This document shows positions 45,271 through 56,890 of a stretch of 64,000 nt of DNA, piece after piece. This stretch comes from Serpula lacrymans var. lacrymans S7.9 (taxonomy: Eukaryota > Basidiomycota > Agaricomycetes > Boletales > Serpulaceae), in the NCBI RefSeq assembly GCF_000218685.1, contig NW_006763292.1:2681909-2745908 (forward strand), given 5' to 3'. Position numbers and translations under genes: made by a program. A model generated the notes under the pieces. It had not been told where the DNA came from, searched no databases, and worked only from the letters and a program-made list of their open reading frames with translations. Position 1 is the stretch's first letter. The number at the start of each line of letters is the position of its first letter.

Positions 45271-46840
45271 CATTGTGAAGTTTCCTCTTTCAGATGATGG
45301 GCAATCATTCCGATTGGCGCTCGTCTAAACGCGCGTCATCCCAGTATTGTTCATTTTCCCTCAGGGTAGCGTGTGGCCGAAAGCACTGCTTTTTCTTTTT
45401 GGGACAAAAAGGAGCCCCCGGTTGAAGGATACGTGATAGAGAAATAGCACGAATACCAAGGTAGACGGTCACGAAAGTGAACAAGACTCACTGCGGAATA
45501 CCAATGCAATGGTCTAATTTTGGAATAGCGCCGTGCATAGACGCCAGAGGCACTGATAAGGAGGACCGAGGTATCGGTAACGGCAGCTACATGAAAGCTA
45601 GTAAGCATACCGTGCAAATAGGTGCTCGTGAATGCAAGAGACACAACCTTGATGAATACAAGTTATTCAGCGCCAGAACAGCCAATAGATCGACAGAAAA
45701 GGCACTGAATAAACATAGAAGGCCCCCGTCTTATATTTGACCACGCAATAATGGCACCATTTCCCGCAGGTGTTGGGAAACATTTGCAGGGAATGGCCTC
45801 GAACCATGAATAACTTGAATCACACTGCAAAATGTTTGACAACTCCGAAGGGTGAGTAGGCTGACTTATCTTCATACACTGCAGTCGTGGTTAGAGCCTC
45901 TAGTCAATGTTGTAGTACGTTTCCAGCCATGCTGCAACAACAACACAAACATACAGATTACCATTCTTGTCTCTGTAACCTCTGTAACCACATCCATATC
46001 ATCGTAGCTTGAAGTACCTATAGAAGTTACGATTTCAGCACTGACTATAGCTATACAATCTCAAATAATAAACTAAAGTAGTGATTATCCATGCGTAAAA
46101 TGAATTATTATGCTTCTTCTGAGATGTAATTTTGAGCTGTGTAACAACTTATGCTGACTGCAAATGAGACCGATAATACACATACCTTTTATGTGTGTCC
46201 GGGGTTTCGCCCCTTCCGATGATCAGCGCTCAGGCCCACACTTAGCTGAAAAGCGCTGAATACCAGAGCATCTATCGCAATTCGAAAGGATGAATTCATT
46301 ATTACAATGATAAAGTTTCGGGCTGATAATTTGTGGGCGATCACGCCCAGCAACTCGGATGTCCTTTAATGCTGGATGTTCCGGGAGTTCTTTTTTCTTT
46401 CAAGTTGATAAGCGGTCATGCTGATAAGCGGTCATATGAAGAATTTGTGCAGATTGGGGCAGCGTTCTCATGTGAAGAATAGATACCAGACAACATGAGC
46501 CTCGAGAGAACTAAATATTGGCCGCTCAGCGCTCAGCCACGGAGCCGGGTCGTTCCGTACCAATTGATTTTCAAAGTCCGGTAAACTGGCTTAGGCACCT
46601 CCAAGAATGCTAAACAACTTAAAATCAAACGAGCGAGACACCTCAGCCTAAAGGCTGCCGAACATAATGCAAATCTAAGATTCTCGAGTTGGTGAGAGTT
46701 GGTGTAGAGGAAGCTATTAATTATCTCGGTATCTTCCAGGTACATCAAATTTCTGTTCATGGCTGCGCTAGTAAACCATGGCTTCGGCGCCTCGCCAAAT
46801 GATAAACGAAACGTGCTTTCATCTGGGACAATTATTTTCC

Positions 46841-46871
46841 CATTACGCCCTGAGAGAAGTCAGGCGTAATG
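46841..46871. repeat. Hairpin with 12-bp stem
   Basis: CATTACGCC(C)TGA and TCAGGCGTAATG are inverted around a six-base loop (GAGAAG), with one bulged C. It stands alone in a gene-poor region. It could be a transposon end or a footprint; no partner was found. Confidence 0.5.
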
Positions 46872-47780
46872 GCGGCATTTTCCATTGAGGTCCGAGAGTA
46901 TGGTCACTTCATGTCGGCGATATATCATATCGTATTATCGTATTGACGATGTGTATTCACATATGTTCTATGTCAAGTTGAATTGCCCTTACCGATATCA
47001 TCATTACAGTTATCTCCATGTATAATTATGCTTTGATAGATATAATGGAAGCTGCAGGAACTTATGCCGGCGATTCTCACAAATTCAAGCCAAGGAAGGA
47101 CTCTTTGACATAGTTTCGCGATCTGGTTAATCCATGGAGCAGCTAGAAAATAATGCAAGACAGTCATTGGCTGCTATGTTTACGATGTTTGCTGACATGC
47201 CTAACGGAGCCGACTGTTTGCCAATCCAGGTCATGGAGAACATTCGACACCACATCATAATTTTCCCAGTTATGGACGGCTTGCTGGAGGACTGCGCAGC
47301 AGTTTCGCAATACCAACATAGGAGAGTCCTAGACATAACATCGTGACCTACTTAGAGAACAGATCTTTGTGTTTACTCTAAGCTGCCAGCTTGAAAGGGA
47401 TTCAAAGCATCGAACAAGGGTAATTATGGCTATTATACGTCAGCCCGTAGTATGGATTCAAACATTGCTTGGAAACGAGAAGAAAATGTATAGATAAATG
47501 CAAGCTGCGAGCGCAGTGCATAGTGCAAGCACTGATATAGCTGGGTTTTGGCGACAATCAACCAATCTTCCCATCTGAAAAATCGTATAGGTTATGGCCT
47601 TGACTTACCCGCACCACCTACCATCGTACGGTCGGCCAAAGCTTGAAGCAACAGACCGTGGCTGAGATTTGTCGTAATGCCGGCATTGCTACCCGCCGAC
47701 CAAGCAAAAATCCATATTTCCTCTATGACGCTGTTGGATATCCGTTGAATGATAAGCAGCAGAGGGTGCCACAAAATACC

Positions 47781-47807
47781 TAGGCCCTCGCCTTTTACTA
47801 GGGCCTA
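47781..47807. repeat. Hairpin with 8-bp stem
   Basis: TAGGCCCT and AGGGCCTA are inverted around an 11-base loop. No flanking gene ends within 500 bp, so a terminator role is not supported. Confidence 0.4.
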
Positions 47808-48317
47808 CCGTGTGACGCCTTCATTATAAAGCTGCTCATCAATATTTGGAACTGTACTCTCATTTGAGTACTTTGTTTTTTCCCCCTGTGAGACACTGTG
47901 GTTTTTTACAAAAAAAAAAAGTGGTACCGAACTTCAGTCTTGCACAATGTATGTTTCGTAAATATCTTGAGCATTCTCCATTCGCAGCCACTCGAATCAA
48001 ACTTATTTCTTGATACCATTTTCTCTCTAGTTACCTGCCTGTCTCCACCTTAAAGCAAGGCATTGTCCTATACACACGCGGCTATAGGATCGACCACCAG
48101 TGGTGACACTGACCTAGCTGAGCGTGCGCAAATAGACAACATGCGCCGTGATCCCACAGAATAGATGGCGTTATCAGCAAGTAGTACGCATCTCGGGACC
48201 CGTTCGCGAGAGATAAACCTGACAATACAGGCCAATGTAAAAATTCAGCTCGAAACGAGACATCAACAAACTTGCCTGATCGAACGAAAGTAGTTAACAG
48301 AGTGTATCGAATCATGT

Positions 48318-49253
48318 TTAACCCAGTAGGTCGTCCAAAAAGTCTTGCATCTCAGTCTTTGGGTCTGCCTGGCGTGGTGATTCGACAGGTAATGGCGGTG
48401 CCTCGACATACCCATTGTCTTCGTAGTATCGTGTCAGCAGTTATGTCATTGTGACAGTATAAGTAGGGCTATGTTACACCGACCTAGCTTGCGTTCTCGA
48501 TTACTCCCCAGAATTGCGGGCTTCAGCCTTAGTTTCTCTGATTTTGCCCGAAACCTCGTTTTCAGATCTAGGTATTGTCTGTTGATCACGTTTTATAGAA
48601 ATTGTACTGCATCAACGTACCTCGGGTCGCCTCAGCAGCTGCTTTCTCGCGGCTCATCTCTTCGAGGGCTTCGTCCCACTCAAGCGTCTGCACTCGTCCT
48701 TTTTTTGACTGAGAGACGGGCTGTCGATGTGAGGATATATGGTCTAAGCTGTGATCTATATCGTCGTCGTCATCCACAGGTGGTGATACGGTCGACGGTC
48801 CAGAATCGTCTGACAGCTTCTGCCTCTCCAAAAAAGCTGACAGGTCAACTTCAGGCTCGCGTATTTCTTCGCCTAAGGTCAAGGCAAACGACGTTAGAAT
48901 TCAAATGAGAAATACACTCTCAAAAGTCGTCCTCAATATCAACGACCCAGAAATCACGTACCATCGGATCCAAGTTCAGGTTCAACCTCGGCGTACCGAT
49001 CAGCGTTTGATCCCAGCTGCCTCCGCGCGTACTTGCGTTGCAGCTCTTTCGCCTCCTCAGAGTCAGGATCTAGCTCTATCGTCTCCTCGTCTTCCAGTAC
49101 CAAACGTTGAGTGAACTGTGCTGGACGTCCGAAACCTCTTCCACGTCCTCGCGCACGAAGATATTTGCCTAGTCCTCCGCGAGATTTGCCTCGGCCTCGA
49201 CCTCGCGCTGGAGAAGTAGCATCCGATGAGTTAGATGGAGCTTGTTCAGCCAT
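48318..49253 (-). CDS. Conserved hypothetical protein with Arg/Gly-rich N-terminus
   Basis: Four exons (49253-48962, 48872-48621, 48567-48484, 48418-48318) give 242 residues. The N-terminus has GRGRGK and RARGRGRGFGRP tracts, like RNA-binding RGG/RG regions. An acidic stretch (LEDEETIELDPDSEEAKEL) follows, then REPEVDLSAFLERQKL, five consecutive Asp residues near the middle, the helical segment LEWDEALEEMSREKAAAEATRDLKTRF and a short tail ending FLDDLLG. No named domain is recognised. Consistent phases and a compact conserved-looking helix support a real gene. A nucleic-acid-associated role is a guess from composition. Confidence 0.7.
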
Positions 49254-49995
49254 ATGTTTTCTAAGGGATTTAATTGTGGCTTAGATGAAAGAATTGTTGA
49301 TTCGCACTGGCTTGAAAGCTTTATCTTGGTCCTTCAAGTTGGTCCCACCACCCCTGCGGGTAAGCTTTTATTTGTGGACCCCAGGGACCCTCAGTAAATG
49401 CACGACGGGGCCGCGAGACCAAACAAACTTGTCGGATCGGCTGCAGAGATTGTCGCTTGTTCCGAGTCAAAGCCAGTGAAGTGTAAGGGACAATACTTCG
49501 ATAGACACTCATAAGGACATTGATATTGTCCAGCGTTATTTCTCTGGAGACTACTCGGTACTCATGTGATCACTTACTGCTTAATAAATATGAAAATTGA
49601 TGCGCCCTTTCACTCTTAGTCTCCCATCAGGCCGTGCGACAGACTAGAAGGAAGTTAGTCATTCTCAACAATCACTTTCACTCAAAATTCAAAGAGATCC
49701 AAAACTATATAGTCATATATTTAAATTTGAGACGTAGATTCCGTATCATATAAGGGCATAGAGTAAACAGCTATCGATACAAGTTAGTAATGGCAATTTG
49801 ATGATAATAACGATGAATGAGATATAAGCATAACGAGAGAGCAAAGTAGCATAATGAGAGGAAATTGAACAATAGATGAAAATGCTGCAAAACAAGAAAG
49901 AAAAGAAAGCGAGATCGCGGCCTCTTGGGGCTCGGTCGAAATGAAAGCATCAAAGAACAAAACATGAAAAAAGAGAGATCTGACCCACAACTCAA
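49254..49995. other. Spacer between two minus-strand hypothetical genes
   Basis: This is the promoter of the RGG-like gene and the 3' end of the orphan membrane-protein gene. It is AT-rich from about 49680 to 49880. I see no gene. Confidence 0.4.
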
Positions 49996-51414
49996 TCAGC
50001 GGATGCGCAGGATAACACGAATGATATGAATGAATAATAAACCAAAAATACAGAACCAAATGATCAACCAAATACCAAGTGTCAACAACTCGCATTCAAT
50101 CCTGCATCGAATCGATGCCCAAGAGTACCACGGTACAACCTTTTTCTCATCCTCCTCATCCTCATCTTCGAATAGAGACTTCTTTGTGTTTAAAGGCGCA
50201 GTGAGGAGCGTCTGGGACGGTTTTTTGGGAAGGCCACAGGTAGTTGAAGGCCATGGAAGGAGTGCGGGGTCTTCGAACGTCAGCTTGGCAGGCTGTGCTG
50301 CCTTAGCTGCCCTAGCATCGAGAAGCTTTGCGAGCATGTCCATACCGAACAACTCGTTCTCGCTGGGTTCAAATATTTGGGATTCGATGTCTTCAAGAGA
50401 CTTGGGCTTAACGTGTGACACAATAGGTTCAGGGAACTAGATAAAGAACAAAAACAGTGAGTTAGCAATGTTAAATGAAACGAGAGATGAAAATTACTTA
50501 CGTTTCGTTTTGTCATCCAAGATCCTCTGGAACGAAGGACCACACGACTCCTCTTCTTTTTGACCCGAAACTCGAAATATGTCGGAGTTTCTGCAAAGCG
50601 CACTTTCTGTAAACAAAGAAACAAAGTCAGTAATCTGCTGCTATATTGATAGAACGAGAAACGTTGATAATACATTACCTTTTTGTTACCCGACTCCACG
50701 GTTTCAGTAGACACGGCGGTGCTTGCACTCAGCGTCGAGATCCTCATCGTATCGCATAGCGTCGTACTAGAAGAGAGGCTAGAGGAGGACCGGACGACGC
50801 CGCGGGTTATTTGCATAGGCAGCGACATAGAGACCGTGCTAGAGACTTTGCTGAGCCATCGTTTGGCTGGGACCGTTGGCGAGCGTAAGGAGGATGGTAA
50901 GCGAGAACAGCGGGTCTTGAGTTCACCACCAGTGCGCTTGAGCTTTAGAGCAGCTGTGGTACGCAGTGAGCGCCATCGTGAGATGACTTGCACCGGCACG
51001 GGAGTAGGTTCGCCTTCGGGTTTAAGCTAAAGAAAAGAGTAGTTAGAAATGTGATGATACGATGATAATAAAGAAAAATGAACATACCTCTAGCTTTGGA
51101 GCCTTGGGACGCTTCATGAGACCAATGTCCCATATATATTCTTGGACTTTCTATGATAAAAAATAAAATAACGTCAGCATCAGTCTTTCACAATAAAAAG
51201 CCACATTGAAACTTACCTGTTGGGATTCATTTGGACCCTGTAAAGAAGATGTCAGTATACCATTCGAAGAGAAAGAGAAAATACTTACCTCGTCTGGATG
51301 ATTAGCCCAATACTGTTGTCCTTCTTCGCACGCATCTGCGAGTAAATCCCATATCGTACGAGGCTCGTAATGAGAATCCCCTTCGAGCTCAAAATCATAT
51401 TCTTCCTCAAACAT
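49996..51414 (-). CDS. Orphan protein with one C-terminal transmembrane helix
   Basis: Six exons (51414-51289, 51237-51217, 51150-51088, 51026-50679, 50606-50502, 50436-49996) give 367 residues. All internal introns are phase 0. An acidic N-terminus (MFEEEYDFELEGDSHYEP, TIWDLLADACEEGQQYW) leads to KVQEYIWDIGLMKRPK. A basic Ser/Thr-rich middle follows, then a KKVRFAETPTYFEFRVKKKRS block with a KVRF motif like those bound by protein phosphatase 1. Near the end are an acidic run and a hydrophobic helix (LLTLGIWLIIWFCIFGLLFIH) with a short basic tail, as in tail-anchored proteins. The start at 51414 is the first ATG; upstream open sequence has no ATG. A 20-bp palindrome lies about 360 bp upstream. 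Confidence 0.65.
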
Positions 51415-51772
51415 CACTTCGTTCGACAACTGGAGGTAGAGGATGATGCGCTGAGGTTATGGATGTGGATGATAGAGGGTGTAGCAATGAGGTGTTGCGA
51501 AATCCTTCGAGGAGTAACTCGGAGAGCAGACGTGGGCTCTGAGGGGACGTCGAATGGTTCACTCGCAATCCCTGGATAGACGCGTTTAGTTTACAAGCAA
51601 CTACCTTGGACCCGTGTATTGTAGCTTACCCAAAGACCCGGTTTATGGGGTGAGGTGGAGGTAGAGATGAGGGGGCAAGTCAAGGATTGGATCTAGTAAA
51701 AGCGTTAGGAAGAAGAGTGAAGGGTCCAAGATACACGCTATATATAATCTAAAAGTCAGAAGTGAGCTTTGG

Positions 51773-51792
51773 CCCGGAGTGGCCACTCCGGG
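51773..51792. promoter_or_regulatory. Perfect 20-bp palindrome next to pheromone-promoter-like elements
   Basis: CCCGGAGTGGCCACTCCGGG is its own reverse complement. Its core AGTGGCCACT also occurs in the P1/P2 promoter (27891), with a near copy in the P4 promoter (37216). The adjacent GTGGACGAATG (51792-51802) and GAGACATTCG (51821-51830) also match P1/P2 promoter elements. It lies just upstream of a TATA-like stretch in front of the minus-strand orphan gene. Confidence 0.55.
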
Positions 51793-52429
51793 TGGACGAA
51801 TGCCAAATTGGATGCACACTGAGACATTCGCGTCGAAATACACTCGTACCTGGGTGGCCATGCACCGCATTTCATGTCCTGCATTGTCTATCCGCAAAGC
51901 TCACAGATTCGGGAGCTTCTTCTGGGAGGCACACGGGAATTTGCGCGAACACATGGCCAGTTCTCATATACGCTTTTACACTCTATCGAGACCTTACTGG
52001 GTGCTTGGACGTCAAGGAATGGGGTGTGAATATGGTAGAGGTAGCAATAAGCGACCAGCTAGTGTAATATTCTCAATGTCGATAAAAAGTAAATACAGAG
52101 TGGCTCACATTATACAACTCTAACATACTCATCTTCCAGGACTACGAAAGCAACAGAAATCACGCATATACTCCAGCAAATGTCGAAGGCCTAAGTGAAG
52201 TATTATACGGGGGCACAATGTCGATACCATTCGGTCTCCGAACGATCACCATTCATCTCATTGACTTGGAACTATGATGCATGCATGCTTAATTAGTTCT
52301 GAATGTAGGCATCAACGCAAGGGAAATGCGTACAGTCAGGTATATTTCACTGTTCAGGACATCTTTCGCCTTCGTAAAGACTACAAACAGTCACGCAGAT
52401 TCCCCAGCCCATAAGCACCAGCTTCCGTC

Positions 52430-53060
52430 TCAAGCACCTGACTTGGGCATGATATCAGCGTGCAGTAGTTACTAAGAGGTAATCAAGTGGCTCCAGTTTT
52501 TCCAAATCTCAAAACCTGTTTCACCTTCAAAGACTGCAATAGACAATGCAATGCAACGCATACACCCCAACTGATGAACAATATTCACCGAAGTAACTTG
52601 CTGAGACGGAACACCAGATAGTGTTGATATCCACATGATCACTGTGACACTGATCCACCCAGTCATAACAACCTGAGGGTGCGTGACTCGATACCAGGGA
52701 CGCTCAGATAGTTCTGGCTGGGTGGATTGGCAACGTGGTAGTTGATGGCAACGTGCAGGCGAATTCTGGAAGTAAGCGGGTAATTACAGGTCTTCTAGAG
52801 ATCAAAAAGCTGTTCACCTCCAAGACTGCAAAAACTTGCACAAAAACACGCACCCCTAGCTATAAACCCAAAATTCACCTAAAAGCACCAGATATCGAGG
52901 TTTATCAAGTTTCAGAATATCATCACAGCCTTTTTGTCCATTCCGAGTGGCTCGAGATCCATGGTTCGCTATTGACATCCAAACGTGCTCTGATAATGAT
53001 TTACCGAGTAGTGGTAGTTAATGGTAGTGGCAGCGTGTAGTCGGGTTTTCCCGATTACTG
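52430..53060. repeat. Degenerate direct repeat
   Basis: The segment around 52480-52560 (CAAAACCTG, TTCACCTTCAAAGACTGCAA, then ACGCATACACCCC) matches 52790-52860 (AAAAAGCTG, TTCACCTCCAAGACTGCAAA, then ACGCACCCCTAG). GTAATCAAG/GTAATTACAGG flanks precede them. Each block is followed by an AAGCACCAG- or ACACCAGATA-type stretch. Two to three diverged units of about 300 bp are likely. Confidence 0.4.
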
Positions 53061-53396
53061 AACGCAGAAATGATGATCATCGCCGCATGTGGAACCGTGG
53101 AAACAGTATCCAGTGTGCTACCAGCCTAGAGCAGTCCTCATTGGGCCTCACACAACACAAAGCTCCAAGTTTGACCATTCATTGACCTCGGCATGATAAC
53201 CACGATACAATATAATGTATTCATCCAAATACTGTATGGTAAGCTAACTAGGACATGAGACAAAGTATCGTGTTTACGTCACGTACTATCGAGAGCATGA
53301 TCATCAATTCAGCAGATGTAGCCAGTATAGGCAAAGCAGTAAACAGTAAAGCTACAAAGTAATACAATACACATGAATGATCTCGATGATGCAGAC

Positions 53397-54162
53397 TCAG
53401 GCATCAACGAGAGGACGGTCACCCTGATGGGTTGGCGACGAGCCTCTGACAACACTACTGCTCCAAGGATTTCGCTGATCTTCCGTTGGTTCCATTTGGT
53501 GCTGTTCCACGGGGATAGCACCAGTTGGCACATCGTTCAGGCTCAAAGCTGGCTGGTCAGAAGTAGACTGTGGTCGACTTAAGAATGGGTTACGCTCGGC
53601 CCGCGCCCGCGCCTGTGAGGCTTGTAGTTCAGCTTCAACATACTTTGGTGGACCTCCTATACTATCATATGCGGGCAGCTCATCTTTATGATCCCATTCA
53701 CCATCCTCTGGGCTCAATCTGCGTCCACCTGCATCAATGTCTGCTGCACGAACTCTACGAGTTCGATGGGGCACAGGAAGGGGAGACAAAGATGGGTATG
53801 CGAATGGGGGAGAGAACTGGTCGGGAGGCTGGTTGTATACGTCAGACTGAGTGCGGGGTAGACGCCGGTTGGCAAATGACGACGAGAAATTGAAGAAGTC
53901 GCCCGGTGGGCGACCGCTTCTCTTGAGCAAGTACGCTCTATATCAATCAAAGGACGGGTCACCATATGTGAGCATTGTTTCTGTTGATTGACCGTAGCTA
54001 CTCACCTCCACGCAACGACCAGCGCGATGATAGCGATGGCTATGATGAAAAATACATGTTGAAATATGGACTAGCTTTATATATCAGCGCATTTGAATGG
54101 ATATATTAATCAATGATCGAAACCTTGTCGGGCTGGCTCGTTGTATCGGACGTATTGTCCAT
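53397..54162 (-). CDS. Small single-pass membrane protein with Pro-rich tail
   Basis: Three exons (54162-54124, 54070-54006, 53937-53397) give 214 residues. A 13-residue N-terminus (MDNTSDTTSQPDK) is followed by one strong hydrophobic helix (QHVFFIIAIAIIALVVAW) and the basic stop-transfer AYLLKRSGR. The C-terminal 170 residues are disordered and contain DELPAYDSIGGPPKYVEAE, with PAY/PPKY motifs of the PPxY type that recruit WW-domain (Nedd4/Rsp5) ligases. This design occurs in fungal Rsp5 adaptors and small plasma-membrane proteins. The family is not recognised, and the adaptor role is inference. Confidence 0.7.
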
Positions 54163-55192
54163 TGGAGGTTATTCGGATTGAAGTGGTGTTACTGGTAGTG
54201 GTTAGAGCTTGATTGTGAATTGGAAACGCCCTGTGAGTTGGTGGTATCGGAAGGGAATGCTTGGCGAGCCAACGGGTCGTCGTGGTGATTTATAAAGAGA
54301 CCTGTGGAAGGCTAAAGAGGACTGTGGAAGACTAAAGCAGACTGTTGCAAGCGCGAGGGAAAACGGGTCTTCGCACAATCGTCCGCAGTATTGCTTTACC
54401 AGGCAAGTCGGAAGACTAAGTCATTATGGATCATGAGACATCCAAAGCAAACGATAGGCCAGTAGTCAGCGCCACAGACACCAACGGGTCAGATTACGTA
54501 AGCTTCCCATTTAGGCATGGCCCCTCTTGACAGATTCTGGGAGAATCAAAGGTACGCCGTGTCTGCAACTATTCACCACTTGGGAATGCAGTATCCAAGT
54601 GAGGATGTGCTTATAGGGAAGTGGAGATACCGGCTCTGAGTACCGATACCTTGAGGTGATAACTGATTCGGGCTGCCTTGTCCGACTAAACTTCATCGAG
54701 TCCTCAGGCTAGTGACTTTTTAGGTTGCCTCAAGTAGATTGCTGTGACCAGGTCCCACAGTGATAATATGAGCGCACAACTTTCAAAGCAGCACAAAATC
54801 AAATTCACATTGGACGGCCATATTCGTCTATTATTGAGCGGTTATGTTATCCCGGTATCTGCAAACTTTCAAGCTTATCTTCCGCATTTCCAACACAAGG
54901 CTATTGCCTGCGCATGAACTTGGAAGACTGAAGACCAAGGTTGGCTCAAGCCCCTTCTTATGCCGTGGTGTGATATGCTGTGCAAATTCTCTCGGAAGAC
55001 CGAGGACGTTTCACGGTGACTTATCGCTTTAACGATCAAGCAGATGGATTCCGGATGGCAGTGGGAGCCAACGTTCCTACTCAGTTGCCTAATTTAGTGC
55101 GTGCATGTTGCCACGAGCAAAACAAGCGCAAAGGATTGGATGCGGGTCGGATAAGGCAAGGGTTCCGAAGAGCGAGCTCATGAACGGGTCCG
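54163..55192. other. Divergent spacer between the small membrane-protein gene and the CNOT11 gene
   Basis: About 1 kb between divergent starts. Several short frames overlap on both strands around 55080-55400; only the CNOT11 frame is supported there. Nothing else was recognised. Confidence 0.35.
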
Positions 55193-56890
55193 ATGACTTG
55201 GACGACGTCTCCGTCTCCGTTGCCCTCGACGTCCAGAGCCGGCTCAATGCTCGAAATGGCGGGCTCACGTTTCTTCCCAAAGATACAGACAACGACAACG
55301 CCTCTTCTGTCGTCTCCATCACCAGCGCATCCGCCAACGTCAACGGGCGATCCCCTTCGGGCGTCAGTTGGCCCCATGCTCTCACGAGCTCATAACTTGC
55401 CTTGCTCAACAGCGGCGCAATCGTTCGCCCAATTAGTACAGCCAACCTCGCGTTTCCAGCTGGCCCTTGACGCGTTGTTACCTTTGTTGAATTACCCTAA
55501 TGAAGTTTGTCCAATTTATCTGATATCACACTTGCCACTCAACTAGTCGCTCTTATTACCCAGCTCGCTCAGCGAATTCTCGTCTCGTTTATATTGTACT
55601 CGCTATATGCGCCCCATCCAATATCCATCAACCCTTTCAAGTCTGCTTTGTTTGCTACTTATCTCAAAGAGAGAGAGCAAGCAGTGCAAACATCAAGCGG
55701 AGGCGGATCCAGCGAAAACGAGCAATTGGTATGGGTCTTGTGGAAGATCTTGAAAGGTGACGGTAATGATGTATGTTATACCATCTTGCATTCTGTCCGA
55801 AGAAAGCTGATGTCATCGCAGATCGGTCCCTACTCTCCACTTACTCTCGCACGTTCGCCTTTACCCCCCGAGCTCAGAGCTTCCAATCTGACCTTGGACG
55901 AAGAAGTGTTTATAATGGAGCCAACCACGTATGTGGCGGATTTTACTCCTATCCACGGCGTTTTACCTATTTTTAGATCTACAGAGACATTTTGGCTATC
56001 GAACACAAGGAGCAAGAAGGTGATCATCGATACTCTAATGGTAAAGAAGCATATGAGCAAAACATAACTCATCCGTCAACGTCGCATGTATCTTTGGAAC
56101 ACAAGATCACACCCGAAGAAGATGATAAGAACGAGCGGATTGCTCGAAGCATGAAATTATTACTGGCTGCGCGTGACCGCGTACTGACACTTTCGGAACA
56201 ACGCGTAAGAATAACTATCATCACTTCAATATATTCCCATTTTTTGACATACGCACATTGTTTCCTGCTCAGATTCTGACTCCTCTTATACCTCAACTAA
56301 CATCGCCGCCAATGATTACTTCCATGGACCTGCCGTCCATTGTCTCTAATAATCCTAATATAGCTTATCCCCTCTATATCGCTTTGCTGTCTTTGTCTCC
56401 ATCCGAATTAACCTCGCAAGGCCTGTCGCTCTATCTTGATGTCCTCAAATACCTGCCGCCAACCCTGCCTTCATTTGACCTCCTCGGACGCCTTCTCCGC
56501 GACTCCACCAGTATCACTGACACATCAACAGGTGGACAAACGACGATCGCTGATCTGATACGGATCGAAGTCCTCGGTCGCTTTATACACGAGAGTATAA
56601 ACTGGCTCGATAACGCGGAAAGAGAAGAGAAGGAAGGATTTATCAGCGATGACCGCTTCGCCAAGGGCGTCCAGCACGTCAGTATCACACCTTACAGTTT
56701 GTTGATCTATCCCTTAATAGCCTCCTTCTTTCTTTAGCTTTGTCGGTTCTACAACTCGCTCCTCAAGGGTGGGATGGTAGATGCCTCCTCGGACGCCGAT
56801 TCAACTGAAATGGCTCACTTCACACTTCGCAACGCCCGCTTCGAAGAGGCCAATGCGCTGTATCGCATACTCGCTATTGGTAAATTTTGA
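55193..56890 (+). CDS. CCR4-NOT complex subunit 11 (CNOT11) homologue
   Basis: Six exons (55193-55504, 55564-55770, 55822-55928, 55985-56204, 56273-56677, 56738-56890) give 467 residues, near the 510 of human CNOT11. The N-terminal helical part reads FQLALDALLPLLNYPNELAQ, RILVSFILYSLYAPHPISINPF and LVWVLWKILKGDGNDIGPYSP. The C-terminal DUF2363-type part reads NPNIAYPLYIALLSLSPSEL, LRIE-like GRFIHESINWLDNAER and LCRFYNSLLKGGMVDASSD, ending MAHFTLRNARFEEANALYRIL. CNOT11 docks to the N-terminal region of NOT1 in the mRNA deadenylase complex. The exact first Met is uncertain. One segment in exon 4 (about 56017-56110) could be a retained intron. Confidence 0.75.

Larger units (their letters stand above)
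43620..48317. other. Long gene-poor region
   Basis: About 4.7 kb with no supportable gene. It holds the second copy of the segmental duplication (44120-45270), a weak third set of related blocks around 46200-46600, and two strong hairpins (46841-46871, 47781-47807). Frames in this region are short and overlapping, and none carries a recognisable domain or CaaX end. Confidence 0.45.
51415..53396. promoter_or_regulatory. Intergenic region upstream of the orphan membrane-protein gene
   Basis: About 2 kb. From 51430 to 51580 the minus strand is open and Ser/Pro-rich but has no ATG; a likely intron (about 51572-51630) suggests a spliced 5' untranslated region. A TATATATAA stretch lies at about 51739-51747, and the palindrome CCCGGAGTGGCCACTCCGGG at 51773-51792 is followed by GTGGACGAATG. 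From about 52430 to 53060 there are degenerate direct repeats. No other gene was found. Confidence 0.45.

Noticed and set aside
48318..48418. CaaX-like or mating relevance of the hypothetical gene near 48.3 kb
   Set aside because: Its C-terminus is FLDDLLG with no cysteine, so it is not a pheromone precursor.
49996..51429. Starting the orphan membrane-protein gene at 51429
   Set aside because: The codon at 51427-51429 is TTG, not ATG; the first ATG is at 51414.
55089..55445. Minus-strand 118-codon and plus-strand 96-codon ORFs over the start of CNOT11
   Set aside because: Only the third frame joins in phase to the recognised CNOT11 helices; the others are shadows.
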